From NCBI GenBank assembly GCA_902771225.1, contig CACXWH010000010.1, forward strand, positions 1 to 44,733: 44,733 bases of DNA, read 5' to 3'. The notes beneath the pieces were generated by a model. That model made no database searches and had not been told where the DNA came from. It worked only from the letters and a program-made list of their open reading frames with translations. The DNA is from an uncultured Methanobrevibacter sp. (GTDB lineage Archaea; Methanobacteriota; Methanobacteria; Methanobacteriales; Methanobacteriaceae). Positions 1-8,401 of this stretch are shown piece by piece; positions within the stretch are counted from its first letter, which is position 1, and the number at the start of each line of letters is the position of its first letter. The position numbers and the translations under genes were made by a program.

Positions 1-255
1 GCTGAAATTAATAAACTTAATGAAGAAAAAAATATTGAAATAAATAATTTATCAAACTTAAATGAAGAATTAAATAATAATTTAAATGAAAAAGAGAAAA
101 AAAATAAAACTTTAATTGATGAAAATAATGTTATTCAAGATAATGTCAATGAAAAAGACAACTTAATTAATTCTCTTAACGAAGAAATAATTATTTTAAA
201 ATCTATTATTAAAGAAAAAGATGAAACTATTGATTCAATTATGGGGGGAAGTTAA
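1..255 (+). CDS. C-terminal end of a coiled-coil protein (partial)
   Basis: The frame is open from the window edge to the TAA at 253-255, giving the last 84 residues of a protein whose start lies outside. The residues are almost all N, E, K, I and L, with no Cys, Pro or Trp, and Leu/Ile recur at heptad-like spacing, so this is a long coiled coil. In methanobacteria such segments often sit inside or at the end of surface-glycan glycosyltransferases, and the next gene also has one, so that is a plausible but unproven parent. The stop comes just after a run of six G at 243-248, where a one-base slip would change the tail. Confidence 0.6.
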   Translation, partial: AEINKLNEEKNIEINNLSNLNEELNNNLNEKEKKNKTLIDENNVIQDNVNEKDNLINSLNEEIIILKSIIKEKDETIDSIMGGS

Positions 256-414
256 ATGCAAAATTTTCATGATATGAATATTCCCATAATATTTTGTCTC
301 TTCCACCAGATACTCTATCAGAAATGGATTTATTGAAAATAAAGTGTTAAACAAAAAATATTTAAATACAAACACTAAAAAGTTATTAAATATATATATT
401 ATTTGACTGATTTT

Positions 415-1848
415 ATGATATCCATTATAATTTATATTCACAATATGGAAGATTACATCCACACATGTTTGAATAGTTTAATAAAACAATATTATGAAGA
501 TTTTGAAGTAATTTGCATTGATGATGCATCAACTGATTCTACAACTGAAATTTTAGAATATTTTTCTAAAAAAGATTCTAGAATTAAAGTTCATAAAACT
601 AAAACTAAAAAAGGTTTAAATTATTGTAAAAATAAAGGATTAGAAATATCTAATGGGGAAACTACAATATATTTGAAAGGAGATGAATGGCTTAGTTTTA
701 ATACATTAGAATCTATTTCACACAAACATCCTTCCACCATGGAAAAAATTCCATCTAATAAAATTTCAGATTTTAGAAAAGAAATAATTAAAACAACACA
801 TGAAAAAGAAATAGAGCATTATAAAAATATTGTTCAAAAATTAAATAAGGATAAAATAAAATTAAATAAGGATAAAATAAAATTACAAAAGAAATTAGGA
901 AAGTATTCCAAACCAGAAATCCTAAATAAAATTATTAATAATGATTATTCTAATTTAACTATTGCAATTAAATCCCCACACCCAAAGGGAACTGAACATT
1001 GGGGAGATTTATTCTTTTCAATAGCTCTTAAAAAGTCTTTTGAAAAATTAGGATTTAACGTTTTAATTCAAGAAAGGGAACATTGGTATGATGAAAATGA
1101 AATTGATATTGCATTTGTTTTAAGAGGATTAGTTGATTATAATCCAGATTATTCTAATATCAATATTATGTGGAATATTTCACACCCAGACATGATTTCC
1201 ATTGAAGAATATGAAAAATATGATTATATATTTATTTCTTCAGAAAAATATGCTAATAAGATCAAAAATAAAGTAGATACAAATGTATCTTCATTATTAC
1301 AATGTACTGACCCTGAAGTTTTTTATCCAGAATTTGATGAAAGTATTGCTAATGAAATTTTATTTGTTGGTGTTACTAGGGGAGTTTATAGAGAAATTAT
1401 AAAAGATACATTAAAAACTAATCATGATATCTCAATTTATGGAAGAGGATGGGAAGATTATGTCAATGAAAAATATATTAAAGGTTTATTTATTCCAAAT
1501 AATGAATTGCACAAATATTATTCATCTTGTAAAATCCTTTTAAATGACCACTGGGAAGATATGCGAGAAGAAGATTTCCCATCTAATAGATTATTTGATG
1601 CACTAGCCTGTGGAACTTTTGTTATCTCAGATAAAATCTCATCCGCAGATACACTATTTGAAGGTAGTATCGTAACTTATGATACTGTTGGCGATTTAAA
1701 TAAAAAAATTAATTATTATTTAACTCATGAAGATGAAAGAATAAAAATTGCAGAAAAAGGGCGTGAAATTGTTCTTGAAAATCATACATTTGATAAGAGA
1801 GTTAGTGAAATTTTATCCTTTTTAAAAAAAGTTAATTGTAATTTTTAA
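415..1848 (+). CDS. Two-part glycosyltransferase (degenerate GT2 head, CgeB-like GT1 tail)
   Basis: Probably transfers sugars to a surface glycan in the cytoplasm; donor and acceptor are unknown. Residues 1-105 are the start of a family-2 glycosyltransferase fold (MISIIIYIHN..., then CIDDASTD), but the domain stops early and the usual DSDDW metal-binding motif reads KGDEW near residue 88. A lysine-rich coiled coil with an exact 7-residue duplication (LNKDKIK twice, near 143-156) leads to a complete GT1/CgeB-like domain (about 165-477) with the PSNRLFDALACG donor-site signature near 389. I prefer the ATG at 415, where GT2 proteins normally begin, over the TTG at 403. No ribosome binding site is visible, and an AT tract at 389-400 could be a TATA box for a leaderless transcript. 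The GT1 half is probably the active one. Confidence 0.8.
   Translation: MISIIIYIHNMEDYIHTCLNSLIKQYYEDFEVICIDDASTDSTTEILEYFSKKDSRIKVHKTKTKKGLNYCKNKGLEISNGETTIYLKGDEWLSFNTLESISHKHPSTMEKIPSNKISDFRKEIIKTTHEKEIEHYKNIVQKLNKDKIKLNKDKIKLQKKLGKYSKPEILNKIINNDYSNLTIAIKSPHPKGTEHWGDLFFSIALKKSFEKLGFNVLIQEREHWYDENEIDIAFVLRGLVDYNPDYSNINIMWNISHPDMISIEEYEKYDYIFISSEKYANKIKNKVDTNVSSLLQCTDPEVFYPEFDESIANEILFVGVTRGVYREIIKDTLKTNHDISIYGRGWEDYVNEKYIKGLFIPNNELHKYYSSCKILLNDHWEDMREEDFPSNRLFDALACGTFVISDKISSADTLFEGSIVTYDTVGDLNKKINYYLTHEDERIKIAEKGREIVLENHTFDKRVSEILSFLKKVNCNF
841..882 (+). repeat. Two tandem 21-bp direct repeats inside the glycosyltransferase
   Basis: Bases 841-861 and 862-882 are identical and in frame, each encoding LNKDKIK in the coiled-coil linker. 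Loss or gain of a unit would change linker length without breaking the frame. Confidence 0.9.
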
Positions 1849-2313
1849 ACCCTTAACAAAACATCATATATTTGTATTGGAGTATATATAATACATTTTA
1901 ACATTTGGCACTCTTAGAGAATAATTGATGTTAAAACTCCAAATTCTATTCCCACCATATTCTCTAACTCATTATCAGTTTTTATAGAAACACCCACATT
2001 TAGGGACTCTTTTTATACATCCATATTTTTAGCATTTTTAATTAATAAGACTATTATAAAACAAAGAAAGAGAAACTAAACTAACAAGAATAAATAAACG
2101 AAAGTATATCCATACGAAAAGGCCACAAAAAATCAAAAAAAATTAATTTTCAGACCAAGGTATGTTTTAAAGGAATCTACCTCAAAGCTTTAATTTGAAA
2201 TTACAATCAAAAATAGGATTCTAAAAATCAACAAGTTTTTGAAAGAATTACCAAATACCCAATATAAAATTATAAATATTTTTAAAATAAATAATAAATA
2301 AAGGAGGCTACTT
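1849..2313. other. Gene-free AT-rich spacer
   Basis: No credible gene is seen in these 465 bases. Stops are dense in all frames. A TATA-like stretch lies near 2268-2280 and a strong AGGAGG at 2302-2307 serves the next gene. A short stop-free stretch on the minus strand (about 1925-2010) could be a gene relic but resembles nothing I recognise. Confidence 0.5.
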
Positions 2314-2925
2314 ATGCATAAAAATTCACATTTAAAAATGGAATGGTTTAAAAATACTTATTTAAATACTTCTACAAAATTAGATGTTCTTGATGTTGGA
2401 TCATTAGATAATAAAGGTGACTACAATTATTCAGACATATTTGATGAAAAAAATTGGACATATGTCGGTCTTGATATTCAAAAAGGCAATAACGTTGATA
2501 TTATAGTAACTGATATATACAACTGGTTTGAAATTGAAGACAATAGTTATGATGTAATTATTTCTGGGCAATTTTTTGAACATTTAGAATTTTTTTGGCT
2601 CACAATATCTGAAATTGAAAGAGTATTAAAACCTGGAGGCTATGTATGTATTATTACACCCTCATCCGGTCCAAAACATGGAATTAATGTTCTAAATTGT
2701 TATCGTTTCCAGGAAGATGGTTTAAAATCTATGGCTAAATATGTTGATTTAGAAGTTCTCCATACATCAGTTGATGAAAGAAAAGAAGCACAACCATGGA
2801 ATGATGCTTGTTTAGTTGCTTATAAACCAACATTATCAAAAAATAATGAAAATAGAATCTTGGAAAAAAGAATAGATAATTTAGAAAATAAACTAGATGC
2901 CATTTTGCAAGCAATTCAAAAATAG
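2314..2925 (+). CDS. Class I SAM-dependent methyltransferase (type 11)
   Basis: Predicted cytosolic methyltransferase of 203 residues; substrate unknown. The fold is read from VLDVGSLDNKG (motif I region), YVGLDIQKG (end of strand 2 with acidic Asp), an acidic D-I-Y segment, YDVIISGQFFEHLE (motif IV) and ERVLKPGGYVCIITPS (post-II), the usual Methyltransf_11 order. The last 30 residues form a short coiled coil. Motif I is unusual: the glycine-rich GxGxG is reduced to DVGSLDNKG, as in several glycan- or lipid-linked methyltransferases. The start is fixed by AGGAGG seven bases upstream. The adjacent glycosyltransferase suggests modification of a surface sugar, which is inference. Confidence 0.8.
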   Translation: MHKNSHLKMEWFKNTYLNTSTKLDVLDVGSLDNKGDYNYSDIFDEKNWTYVGLDIQKGNNVDIIVTDIYNWFEIEDNSYDVIISGQFFEHLEFFWLTISEIERVLKPGGYVCIITPSSGPKHGINVLNCYRFQEDGLKSMAKYVDLEVLHTSVDERKEAQPWNDACLVAYKPTLSKNNENRILEKRIDNLENKLDAILQAIQK

Positions 2926-3040
2926 AAAACAATGCTAACTTTTTGACAACCATTATATACAACTGTCAATTTGACTGTGGTGAAATGATAAGAAATTAAG
3001 TTTTTCAATTTTTATTTTGTTTTTTGTTTAATGATTGATT

Positions 3041-3082
3041 AATTGTTAATTATAATAATTAACGATTAATTATTATTTTTTT
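3041..3082 (+). terminator. Hairpin plus T-tract terminator
   Basis: AATTGTTAATTA at 3041-3052 pairs with TAATTAACGATT at 3056-3067 (12 pairs, one G-U, loop TAA), followed by a run of eight T. It lies about 115 bases after the methyltransferase stop and just outside the insertion sequence, so it could end the methyltransferase transcript. Confidence 0.5.
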
Positions 3083-3118
3083 AATGGGTAATTTTTTTGT
3101 TTATTTTTTTTATTTTTA

Positions 3119-3135
3119 GGGTGTCCGCCAAAATT
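3119..3135 (+). repeat. Left terminal inverted repeat of the IS
   Basis: GGGTGTCCGCCAAAATT matches the reverse complement of 4764-4780 without mismatch; similarity continues imperfectly inward. Just inside, CCAAAA/TTTTGG forms a small palindrome. Confidence 0.9.
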
Positions 3136-3162
3136 GATTTTGGGATTGGGGCCAAATTTTCA

Positions 3163-4534
3163 TTAAAATATTGTTGCTGTGAGTTGTAATTGGTTTTTAA
3201 TGGATGTACTTTCACAGAAATCTTCTAAATCTTCTGTGGTATTTTCTATTTTGTTGTATAATCGGATTAGATTGTATGCTAGTGCGTCTAAGTTTATTCT
3301 TTCTTCTGTTTTTATCATTCTGATGACTATTTCTTTTTCTAGTTGGAATTGTTCTTTGAATATTCCAAATGGTCCTTCGACGCTTGATCTTTTTGCGTAT
3401 TCGTCTTTATATTCTTGTTTTTCCATTTTGTGGTTCATTGCTTTTTGCATTTCTGATCCGTATTCTGTGATTGTTTTATGTGTTTGTGATGATGCGCAGC
3501 ATTTTGTTCGTGCGTTACAGTTTTTACATGCGTTGTAATTGTTGTATATTCTTTTTATTTTTTCTGGTTTTTCTGGGTCTTTGTGTGGTTCTGTGTATTT
3601 TCCATAGAAGTGTAAATATTGATTTTCGGGGCATTTAAATGCATCTTGTTCATAATCATATTCAAAATGGTCTTTGTGGTATGGATTTTTGTTTAATTTT
3701 CCTATTTTTTCTTTGGATTGTTTTCTTGTTGGTATTAATCCTTCTATTTTTTCATCTGCTAAGTATGATAGTGATATTTGATTTAAATATATTGTATCTG
3801 CGCTTATGTATTTTGGTTTGGTATTTATGTTTTGTATTGCTTTTTTGGCGATTTCTGGTAGTTCGTAATGATCTGTTGGGTTTTGTGTTATGTTTATTGC
3901 GCAGATTAGTTTGGTGTCGTAATCGACTGCATATTGGATATTATAGGCAACCATATAATTTCCTTTCTTTCCTTTCATGAAACGTGCTTCAATATCATTT
4001 ACTGGTATTCTATCTTGTCCTGTGAATGTAAATTGTGTTTCTATACCATATAATAGTTCTAATTTATCTTCATCACCCATGTCTTTCTTTTCCAATATTC
4101 TTTTAGCAGGTTTGTGGAGTTTTTCAAGGCTTTCAGGATTAACTGAATGTCCTTCATAGTAATCGACCAATATTTGTGTTTCTTTTTTAGAGATTGTATT
4201 ATTGTTGGAATTATATGCTTTTTTGATGGTTCCATCAATAGCAACATGATTAAATTCCGTAAAACCTTCATCAAAAGCCTTTTTCAACCATGTCTGCAAT
4301 TATTGATGTTCTATCAATATGTTGAATTTTAGCATAAACAAGCAATTTTAACATAGAATCCACAGGTAAAGAATCACGTCCTTTCTTTTTCTTAGGCTCA
4401 TCAATTTCCAAAAGAGGAAAAACATCCTCAATAAAATCAACAACAAAACGAGAAATATGATCTTCTGGAACATTCCAATCCAAAGTTTTAATACCTAATT
4501 TGCTCTGATTCTTATCAAACTTTCTTTTAACCAT
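3163..4534 (-). pseudogene. IS1182-family transposase, frameshifted by an internal deletion
   Basis: Two overlapping frames make one gene. The upstream frame (4534 down to 4271) encodes the DUF772-like N-terminus and stops after MVEKGF. The downstream frame (to 3163) carries the DDE catalytic core: VAIDGT (first Asp), SADTIY (second Asp) and RSSVEGPFG (Glu), with a CKNCNARTKCC Cys cluster between. IS1182 transposases normally have some 35-45 residues between these two points, including the TIxRFR-type helix, and these are missing. The join falls at TTGAAAAA (minus strand, 4287-4280), which can be read both as the end of VEK and the start of LKK. The ATG at 4534 is preferred because GGTG lies just upstream; the TTG at 4549 overlaps that site. 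Confidence 0.85.
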
Positions 4535-4763
4535 AAATAACAACACCAAAATAACTTATACCCAATATAAAATATGTACAACAAAGTATATAAACTTAAC
4601 TGTTTAAAAAACAGTTAAATTAAAAATAAAAACTTGTTACAAATTAAAAAATGATAAAACAATGAAATAAATCATATAATAAAAATCTAGTGTTATATAG
4701 TTAAAATATTTGAAAAATAGTGAAAAATAAGTCTAAAATTTTTTTCGCCAAACTTCAAAATTT

Positions 4764-4780
4764 AATTTTGGCGGACACCC
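4764..4780 (-). repeat. Right terminal inverted repeat of the IS
   Basis: This is the exact reverse complement of 3119-3135. It marks the end of the element upstream of the transposase start. Confidence 0.9.
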
Positions 4781-4781
4781 C

Positions 4782-4967
4782 TCATTTAAATCTAATAAAT
4801 GTTCGTTCGTTATGAAAATATTTATATATCATTTGGAATAAAAATATCATTGCAATCACGATAATTAAATCATGATTAAAGATTGGGGAAATTAATGGGA
4901 AAAATAATATTATGAGGTTTAATAAATTAATTATTCGTTTTATCAATATTATTTTTTTATTATTCAA
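4782..4967 (-). CDS. Possible small membrane protein; rest of 4781-5143 without other genes
   Basis: A 61-residue frame starting at TTG has two hydrophobic stretches (about 11-30 and 34-50) and a basic tail, and ends two bases from the insertion-sequence border. There is no clear ribosome binding site and no family I recognise, so it may be chance or the end of a gene cut by the insertion. The remaining bases up to 5143 hold AT-rich DNA upstream of modA with TATA-like stretches near 4820-4830 and 5113-5125; no molybdenum-responsive operator is evident. Confidence 0.25.
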   Translation of the reverse strand: MNNKKIILIKRIINLLNLIILFFPLISPIFNHDLIIVIAMIFLFQMIYKYFHNERTFIRFK

Positions 4968-5143
4968 GGTTTATTTCTGTAATTTTGTAATTAGGTATAA
5001 ACAGACTAAAATATTTGAATTGAACCATAATTTATTGATATGCACAATAAACTTATTCGTATGGTCTTTTTTTCAAATCTTTGTTATTGATTTAATATCT
5101 GTGGGTGTTCTTTGTATAATTATATTCAAATGGGAGGATAAAT

Positions 5144-5971
5144 ATGAAATCTATGAAGAAGATGTTAATCATTGCTATTATAGCAATTGTCGCAGTCGTT
5201 TGTGTAAGTTCTGTAGTAAGTGCTGGTTTATTTGATTTCTTGGGCTCATCATCATCATCTGATCAGTTAAAAGGACAAGAAGTTAATTTAGCAGCAGCAG
5301 CAAGTTTAAAAAATGTATATGATGAAAAGTTAATTCCTATGTTTGAAAAAAAATATCCTGGTGTAAAAGTTACTCCAACATATGCTTCAAGTGGGGATTT
5401 ACAATCTCAAATTGAAAACGGTTTAAAAGCGGATGTATTCATGTCTGCTTCCAATAAACAGATGAATAATTTGGCTAAAAAAGATTTGGTTAACAACAGT
5501 ACTAATGTTCAATTTTTAGAAAATAAAGTTGTATTGATTGTACCTAAAAACGCAAGTACTAATATATCCTCATTTGAGGATTTAAACAAGACAAATGGTA
5601 CTATTGCTATTGGTGATCCTGAATCTGTACCTGCAGGCCAATATGCTAAAGAAGTATTAACCAGTCTAGGTATTTGGGATACAGTACAATCTAAACTCTC
5701 TTTAGGTACTGATGTAACTGCTGTATTAAACCAAGTGGCTCAAGGATCTGCTGATTGTGGTATTGTATATGCTACTGATGCTAAATCTAATCCTAATGTT
5801 AAGGTAGTTTGTGAAGCTCCAAATGGAACTTTAAAAACTCCAGTTATTTATCCTGTAGCTGAACTTAAAAACCCAGAACATCCAGAAGCTGCAAAAGCAT
5901 TCATGGAATTCTTAAAAACAAAAGAAGCTAAAGATGTATTTGTTGAATATGGTTTTACTATCCATGAATAG
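5144..5971 (+). CDS. modA: Molybdate/tungstate ABC transporter substrate-binding protein
   Basis: Extracytoplasmic binding protein that captures molybdate or tungstate and delivers it to ModBC; these metals supply formylmethanofuran dehydrogenase, the first enzyme of methanogenesis from CO2. The first 30 residues are a signal/anchor segment (KKM then a long Ile/Val/Ala stretch ending VVSAG). The mature part has ModA landmarks: LAAAASLKNVYDE, PTYASSGDLQSQIENG, ADVFMSASNKQM, IAIGDPESVPAGQYA and GSADCGIVYATDA. The length of 275 residues is typical. The ATG at 5144 follows GGGAGGA by five bases. First gene of modABC; modB starts 54 bases after its stop. Confidence 0.92.
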   Translation: MKSMKKMLIIAIIAIVAVVCVSSVVSAGLFDFLGSSSSSDQLKGQEVNLAAAASLKNVYDEKLIPMFEKKYPGVKVTPTYASSGDLQSQIENGLKADVFMSASNKQMNNLAKKDLVNNSTNVQFLENKVVLIVPKNASTNISSFEDLNKTNGTIAIGDPESVPAGQYAKEVLTSLGIWDTVQSKLSLGTDVTAVLNQVAQGSADCGIVYATDAKSNPNVKVVCEAPNGTLKTPVIYPVAELKNPEHPEAAKAFMEFLKTKEAKDVFVEYGFTIHE

Positions 5972-6025
5972 GTTTGATAGTTTATTATTTTGGTGAATAA
6001 CCAATAATGTTAAAGGAGATAAGAC

Positions 6026-6709
6026 ATGGCGGTAGATTGGTCCCCTATTTTCATTTCAATGAAAACTGCAAGTTTATCAATTCTCATAACCTTTTTCGTA
6101 GGTTTGATTGTTGCTTGGGGCATTGTAAAAATGAAAAATGATACAATAAAAATTGTACTTGATGGTATTTTTACATTACCTATTGTACTTCCCCCTACTG
6201 TAGTAGGATTCTTTTTATTGTATATTTTTGGTGTTAGAGGACCTATAGGTAAGTTCTTTTTAGAATTTTTTGCTGTGAAAATAGCTTTTTCATGGTCTGC
6301 AACAGTTATTGCTGCAGTCGTCATGTCTTTTCCTTTAATGTATCGTTCTGCCCGTGGTGCATTTGAACAAGTGGATGCTAACTTATTGGATGCGGGCCGT
6401 ACATTAGGTATGTCTGAATGGAAAATTTTCTGGAAAATTTTATTTGCAAATGCATTACCTGGTATTATTAGTGGTGGAATTCTTGCTTATGCTAGGGGCT
6501 TAGGTGAATTCGGTGCTACAGCTATGCTTGCAGGTAATATTGCCAGACAAACTAGAACTCTCCCTATGGCAGTTTATTCTGAGGTGGCTGCAGGTAATAT
6601 GGGGGAGGCTTTTAATTATGTGATAGTTATTGTTATAATATCATTTATCGCTATTTTTATTATGGATTATTTTTCTTTACGTAAGGAAAAGCAATGGAGA
6701 AATAATTAA
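6026..6709 (+). CDS. modB: Molybdate/tungstate ABC transporter permease
   Basis: Inner-membrane channel subunit of the Mo/W importer, 227 residues with about five transmembrane helices. The EAA loop that contacts the ATPase reads LLDAGRTLGMSEWKIFWKIL, followed by LPGIISGGILAYARGLGEFGATAMLAG, the ModB signature. The ATG at 6026 follows AAAGGAG. It sits between modA and modC in one operon (gaps of 54 and 59 bases), so the three subunits are presumably co-expressed. The length is standard and nothing is missing. Confidence 0.95.
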   Translation: MAVDWSPIFISMKTASLSILITFFVGLIVAWGIVKMKNDTIKIVLDGIFTLPIVLPPTVVGFFLLYIFGVRGPIGKFFLEFFAVKIAFSWSATVIAAVVMSFPLMYRSARGAFEQVDANLLDAGRTLGMSEWKIFWKILFANALPGIISGGILAYARGLGEFGATAMLAGNIARQTRTLPMAVYSEVAAGNMGEAFNYVIVIVIISFIAIFIMDYFSLRKEKQWRNN

Positions 6710-6768
6710 ATATTCAATGATAATAGAAATATACTTATTATTCTTATGAACAGGTTTAGAGGACAATT

Positions 6769-7806
6769 ATGGATAATAAATTGTTAAAAGTTGATATCCA
6801 AAAAAAACTTAAAGAATTTGACTTGATTGTTGATTTTGAGTTGAAAAAAAAGCGTTTGGGTATTCTCGGCCCTTCTGGCTGTGGAAAAAGTATGACCTTG
6901 AAGTCAATTGCAGGTATTGTAAATCCTGATGAGGGCATTGTAAGTTTAAATACTGGTGAAGAAACTGTTTATTTTGATTCTAGTAAAAAAATTAATTTAA
7001 AACCTCAAAAAAGAAATGTAGGTTACTTATTTCAGAATTATGCTTTATTTCCAAACATGACTGTTGAGGAAAATATTGCTTGTGGATTGCCTAAAAATTA
7101 TGATGAAAAAATCGTATCTGATATGATTAAACGTTTTCATTTGGATGGATTGGAAAAAAGATATCCTCGACAATTATCTGGAGGTCAACAGCAAAGAGTG
7201 GCTTTGGCCCGTATTTTAGCATATAATCCGGATGTTATATTGTTGGATGAACCGTTCAGTGCTATGGATACTTTTTTAAAAGAACAATTGCGTATTGAAC
7301 TTTCCAATTCACTTAACGATTTCGATGGATTTTCCATTATGGTTACTCATGACCGTGACGAAGCATTCCAGTTTTGTGATGAACTTATAGTATTGGATGA
7401 AGGTAAGATTATAGCAAAAGGAGATACTTATGAAATATTTGAAAATCCGGGAAAAGTTCAGGTTGCCAGGCTTACTGGTTGTAAAAACATTTCTAAAGTC
7501 GAAATTATAGATGATTTTCATGTTAAATCCTTAGATTGGGGAGAAATATTTGAAGTTTCTGAAAAAATTTCACCAAACATCACCCATATTGGAATAAGAG
7601 CTCATAATTTTTCTGCTGCTGAAAAAGATGATGTGAATGCATTTAGCACGGAAAATTCAAAAAAATTGGAAATGCCTTTTGAATGGCAGATAACTTTGCC
7701 AAATGGCTTGTGGTGGAAATATGATAAAGCTATCTATGAGCATGAATTTGATATTCCCAAATATTTAAAAGTAAATCCAATTGATATAATATTATTGGAA
7801 GAGTAG
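6769..7806 (+). CDS. modC: Molybdate/tungstate ABC transporter ATPase
   Basis: ATP-hydrolysing subunit of the Mo/W importer, 345 residues. Walker A is GPSGCGKS (near residue 42), the Q-loop is LFQNYALFPNMTV, the ABC signature LSGGQQQRVALAR, Walker B with the catalytic Glu VILLDEPFSAMD, and the switch His lies in MVTHDRDEAF. The last 110 residues occupy the place of the MOP/TOBE regulatory domain; IGIRAHNF is recognisable but the rest is weakly conserved, so oxyanion sensing by this domain is uncertain. The start follows GAGGA. Its stop lies five bases from the stop of the converging tag gene. Confidence 0.93.
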   Translation: MDNKLLKVDIQKKLKEFDLIVDFELKKKRLGILGPSGCGKSMTLKSIAGIVNPDEGIVSLNTGEETVYFDSSKKINLKPQKRNVGYLFQNYALFPNMTVEENIACGLPKNYDEKIVSDMIKRFHLDGLEKRYPRQLSGGQQQRVALARILAYNPDVILLDEPFSAMDTFLKEQLRIELSNSLNDFDGFSIMVTHDRDEAFQFCDELIVLDEGKIIAKGDTYEIFENPGKVQVARLTGCKNISKVEIIDDFHVKSLDWGEIFEVSEKISPNITHIGIRAHNFSAAEKDDVNAFSTENSKKLEMPFEWQITLPNGLWWKYDKAIYEHEFDIPKYLKVNPIDIILLEE

Positions 7807-7811
7807 TCTAA

Positions 7812-8348
7812 TTAATATTTAAAGCAGTCTTTTTCGTGATTATCAATAATGCCTATAGCTTCTAAATAGGAATATATTGTAGTCGAACCAACAAATTTCA
7901 TACCTTTTTTCTTCAAATCTTTTGCAATTTTATCTGATAATTCAGATTTTGTTTTATATTCTGATTTAATGATTTTACCATCAGTAAAGCCCCAAATGTA
8001 GTTTGAAAAACTGCCATATTCTTTCTGAATTACTTTAAACACTTTTGCATTATTGATTGTTGCTCTGATTTTTCCTTCATGTCGAATTATCTTTTCATTT
8101 TCAAGTAGTTGTCTAACTTTATCATCATCATAATTAATGATTTTGTCTAAATTGAAATCATCAAATGCTGTTTTAAATGATTTTCTCTTTTTTAATATGG
8201 TAATCCAGGATAGACCTGCCTGAAATGATTCCAAAACTAGCATTTCAAATAGAATATCATCATCATATTTGGCAATGCCCCATTCCTCATCATGATATCT
8301 GAGGTATATTTCTTCTTTTCCTTCAACCCATGAGCATCTTTTAATCAT
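7812..8348 (-). CDS. tag: DNA-3-methyladenine glycosylase I
   Basis: Base-excision repair enzyme removing 3-methyladenine from alkylated DNA. The 178 residues match the TAG family throughout: RCSWVEGKEEIYLRYHDEEWG at the N-terminus, QAGLSWITILKKR, IIRHEGKIRATINNA, GMKFVGSTTIYSYLEAIGIIDNHEKDC at the end. The zinc-binding set is present (Cys5, His19, His171, Cys175). It runs towards modC and away from the aldo/keto reductase gene, so it is a separate transcription unit. Bacterial-type tag genes are common in gut methanogens and may have come by transfer; codon use looks like its neighbours. Confidence 0.93.
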   Translation of the reverse strand: MIKRCSWVEGKEEIYLRYHDEEWGIAKYDDDILFEMLVLESFQAGLSWITILKKRKSFKTAFDDFNLDKIINYDDDKVRQLLENEKIIRHEGKIRATINNAKVFKVIQKEYGSFSNYIWGFTDGKIIKSEYKTKSELSDKIAKDLKKKGMKFVGSTTIYSYLEAIGIIDNHEKDCFKY

Positions 8349-8401
8349 AATTATTAATTATTTAAAAGAATAATAAATAGTATTAACTGTTTTGTGGGGA
8401 T

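Larger units (their letters stand above)
3119..4780 (-). mobile_element. IS1182-type insertion sequence with a broken transposase
   Basis: A 1662-bp element is bounded by 17-bp perfect inverted repeats (GGGTGTCCGCCAAAATT at 3119-3135 and its complement at 4764-4780) and carries one transposase gene on the minus strand. The transposase layout (DUF772-like N-terminus, then a DDE domain with a Cys-rich insertion) matches the IS1182 family. I see no target-site duplication: the left flank is a T-rich tract and the right flank begins CTCATTT. Because the transposase is frameshifted the copy is probably immobile unless helped in trans. Confidence 0.85.

Noticed and set aside
1-402. A one-base frameshift at the six-G run joining the first gene to a longer tail
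   Set aside because: Neither alternative frame gives a recognisable continuation; stops follow within about 10-15 codons.
3179-4332. Plus-strand frames opposite the transposase
   Set aside because: They run antisense to clear transposase coding sequence and have no motifs or binding sites.
3100-4800. Target-site duplication of the insertion sequence
   Set aside because: Flanks (T-rich on the left, CTCATTT on the right) do not share a direct repeat.
4781-5143. Molybdenum-cofactor riboswitch or ModE operator ahead of modA
   Set aside because: No palindrome or conserved box was seen; only AT-rich DNA.
4912-5235. A 107-residue frame before modA
   Set aside because: It overlaps the modA start in another frame, lacks a binding site and has the composition of AT-rich noncoding DNA.
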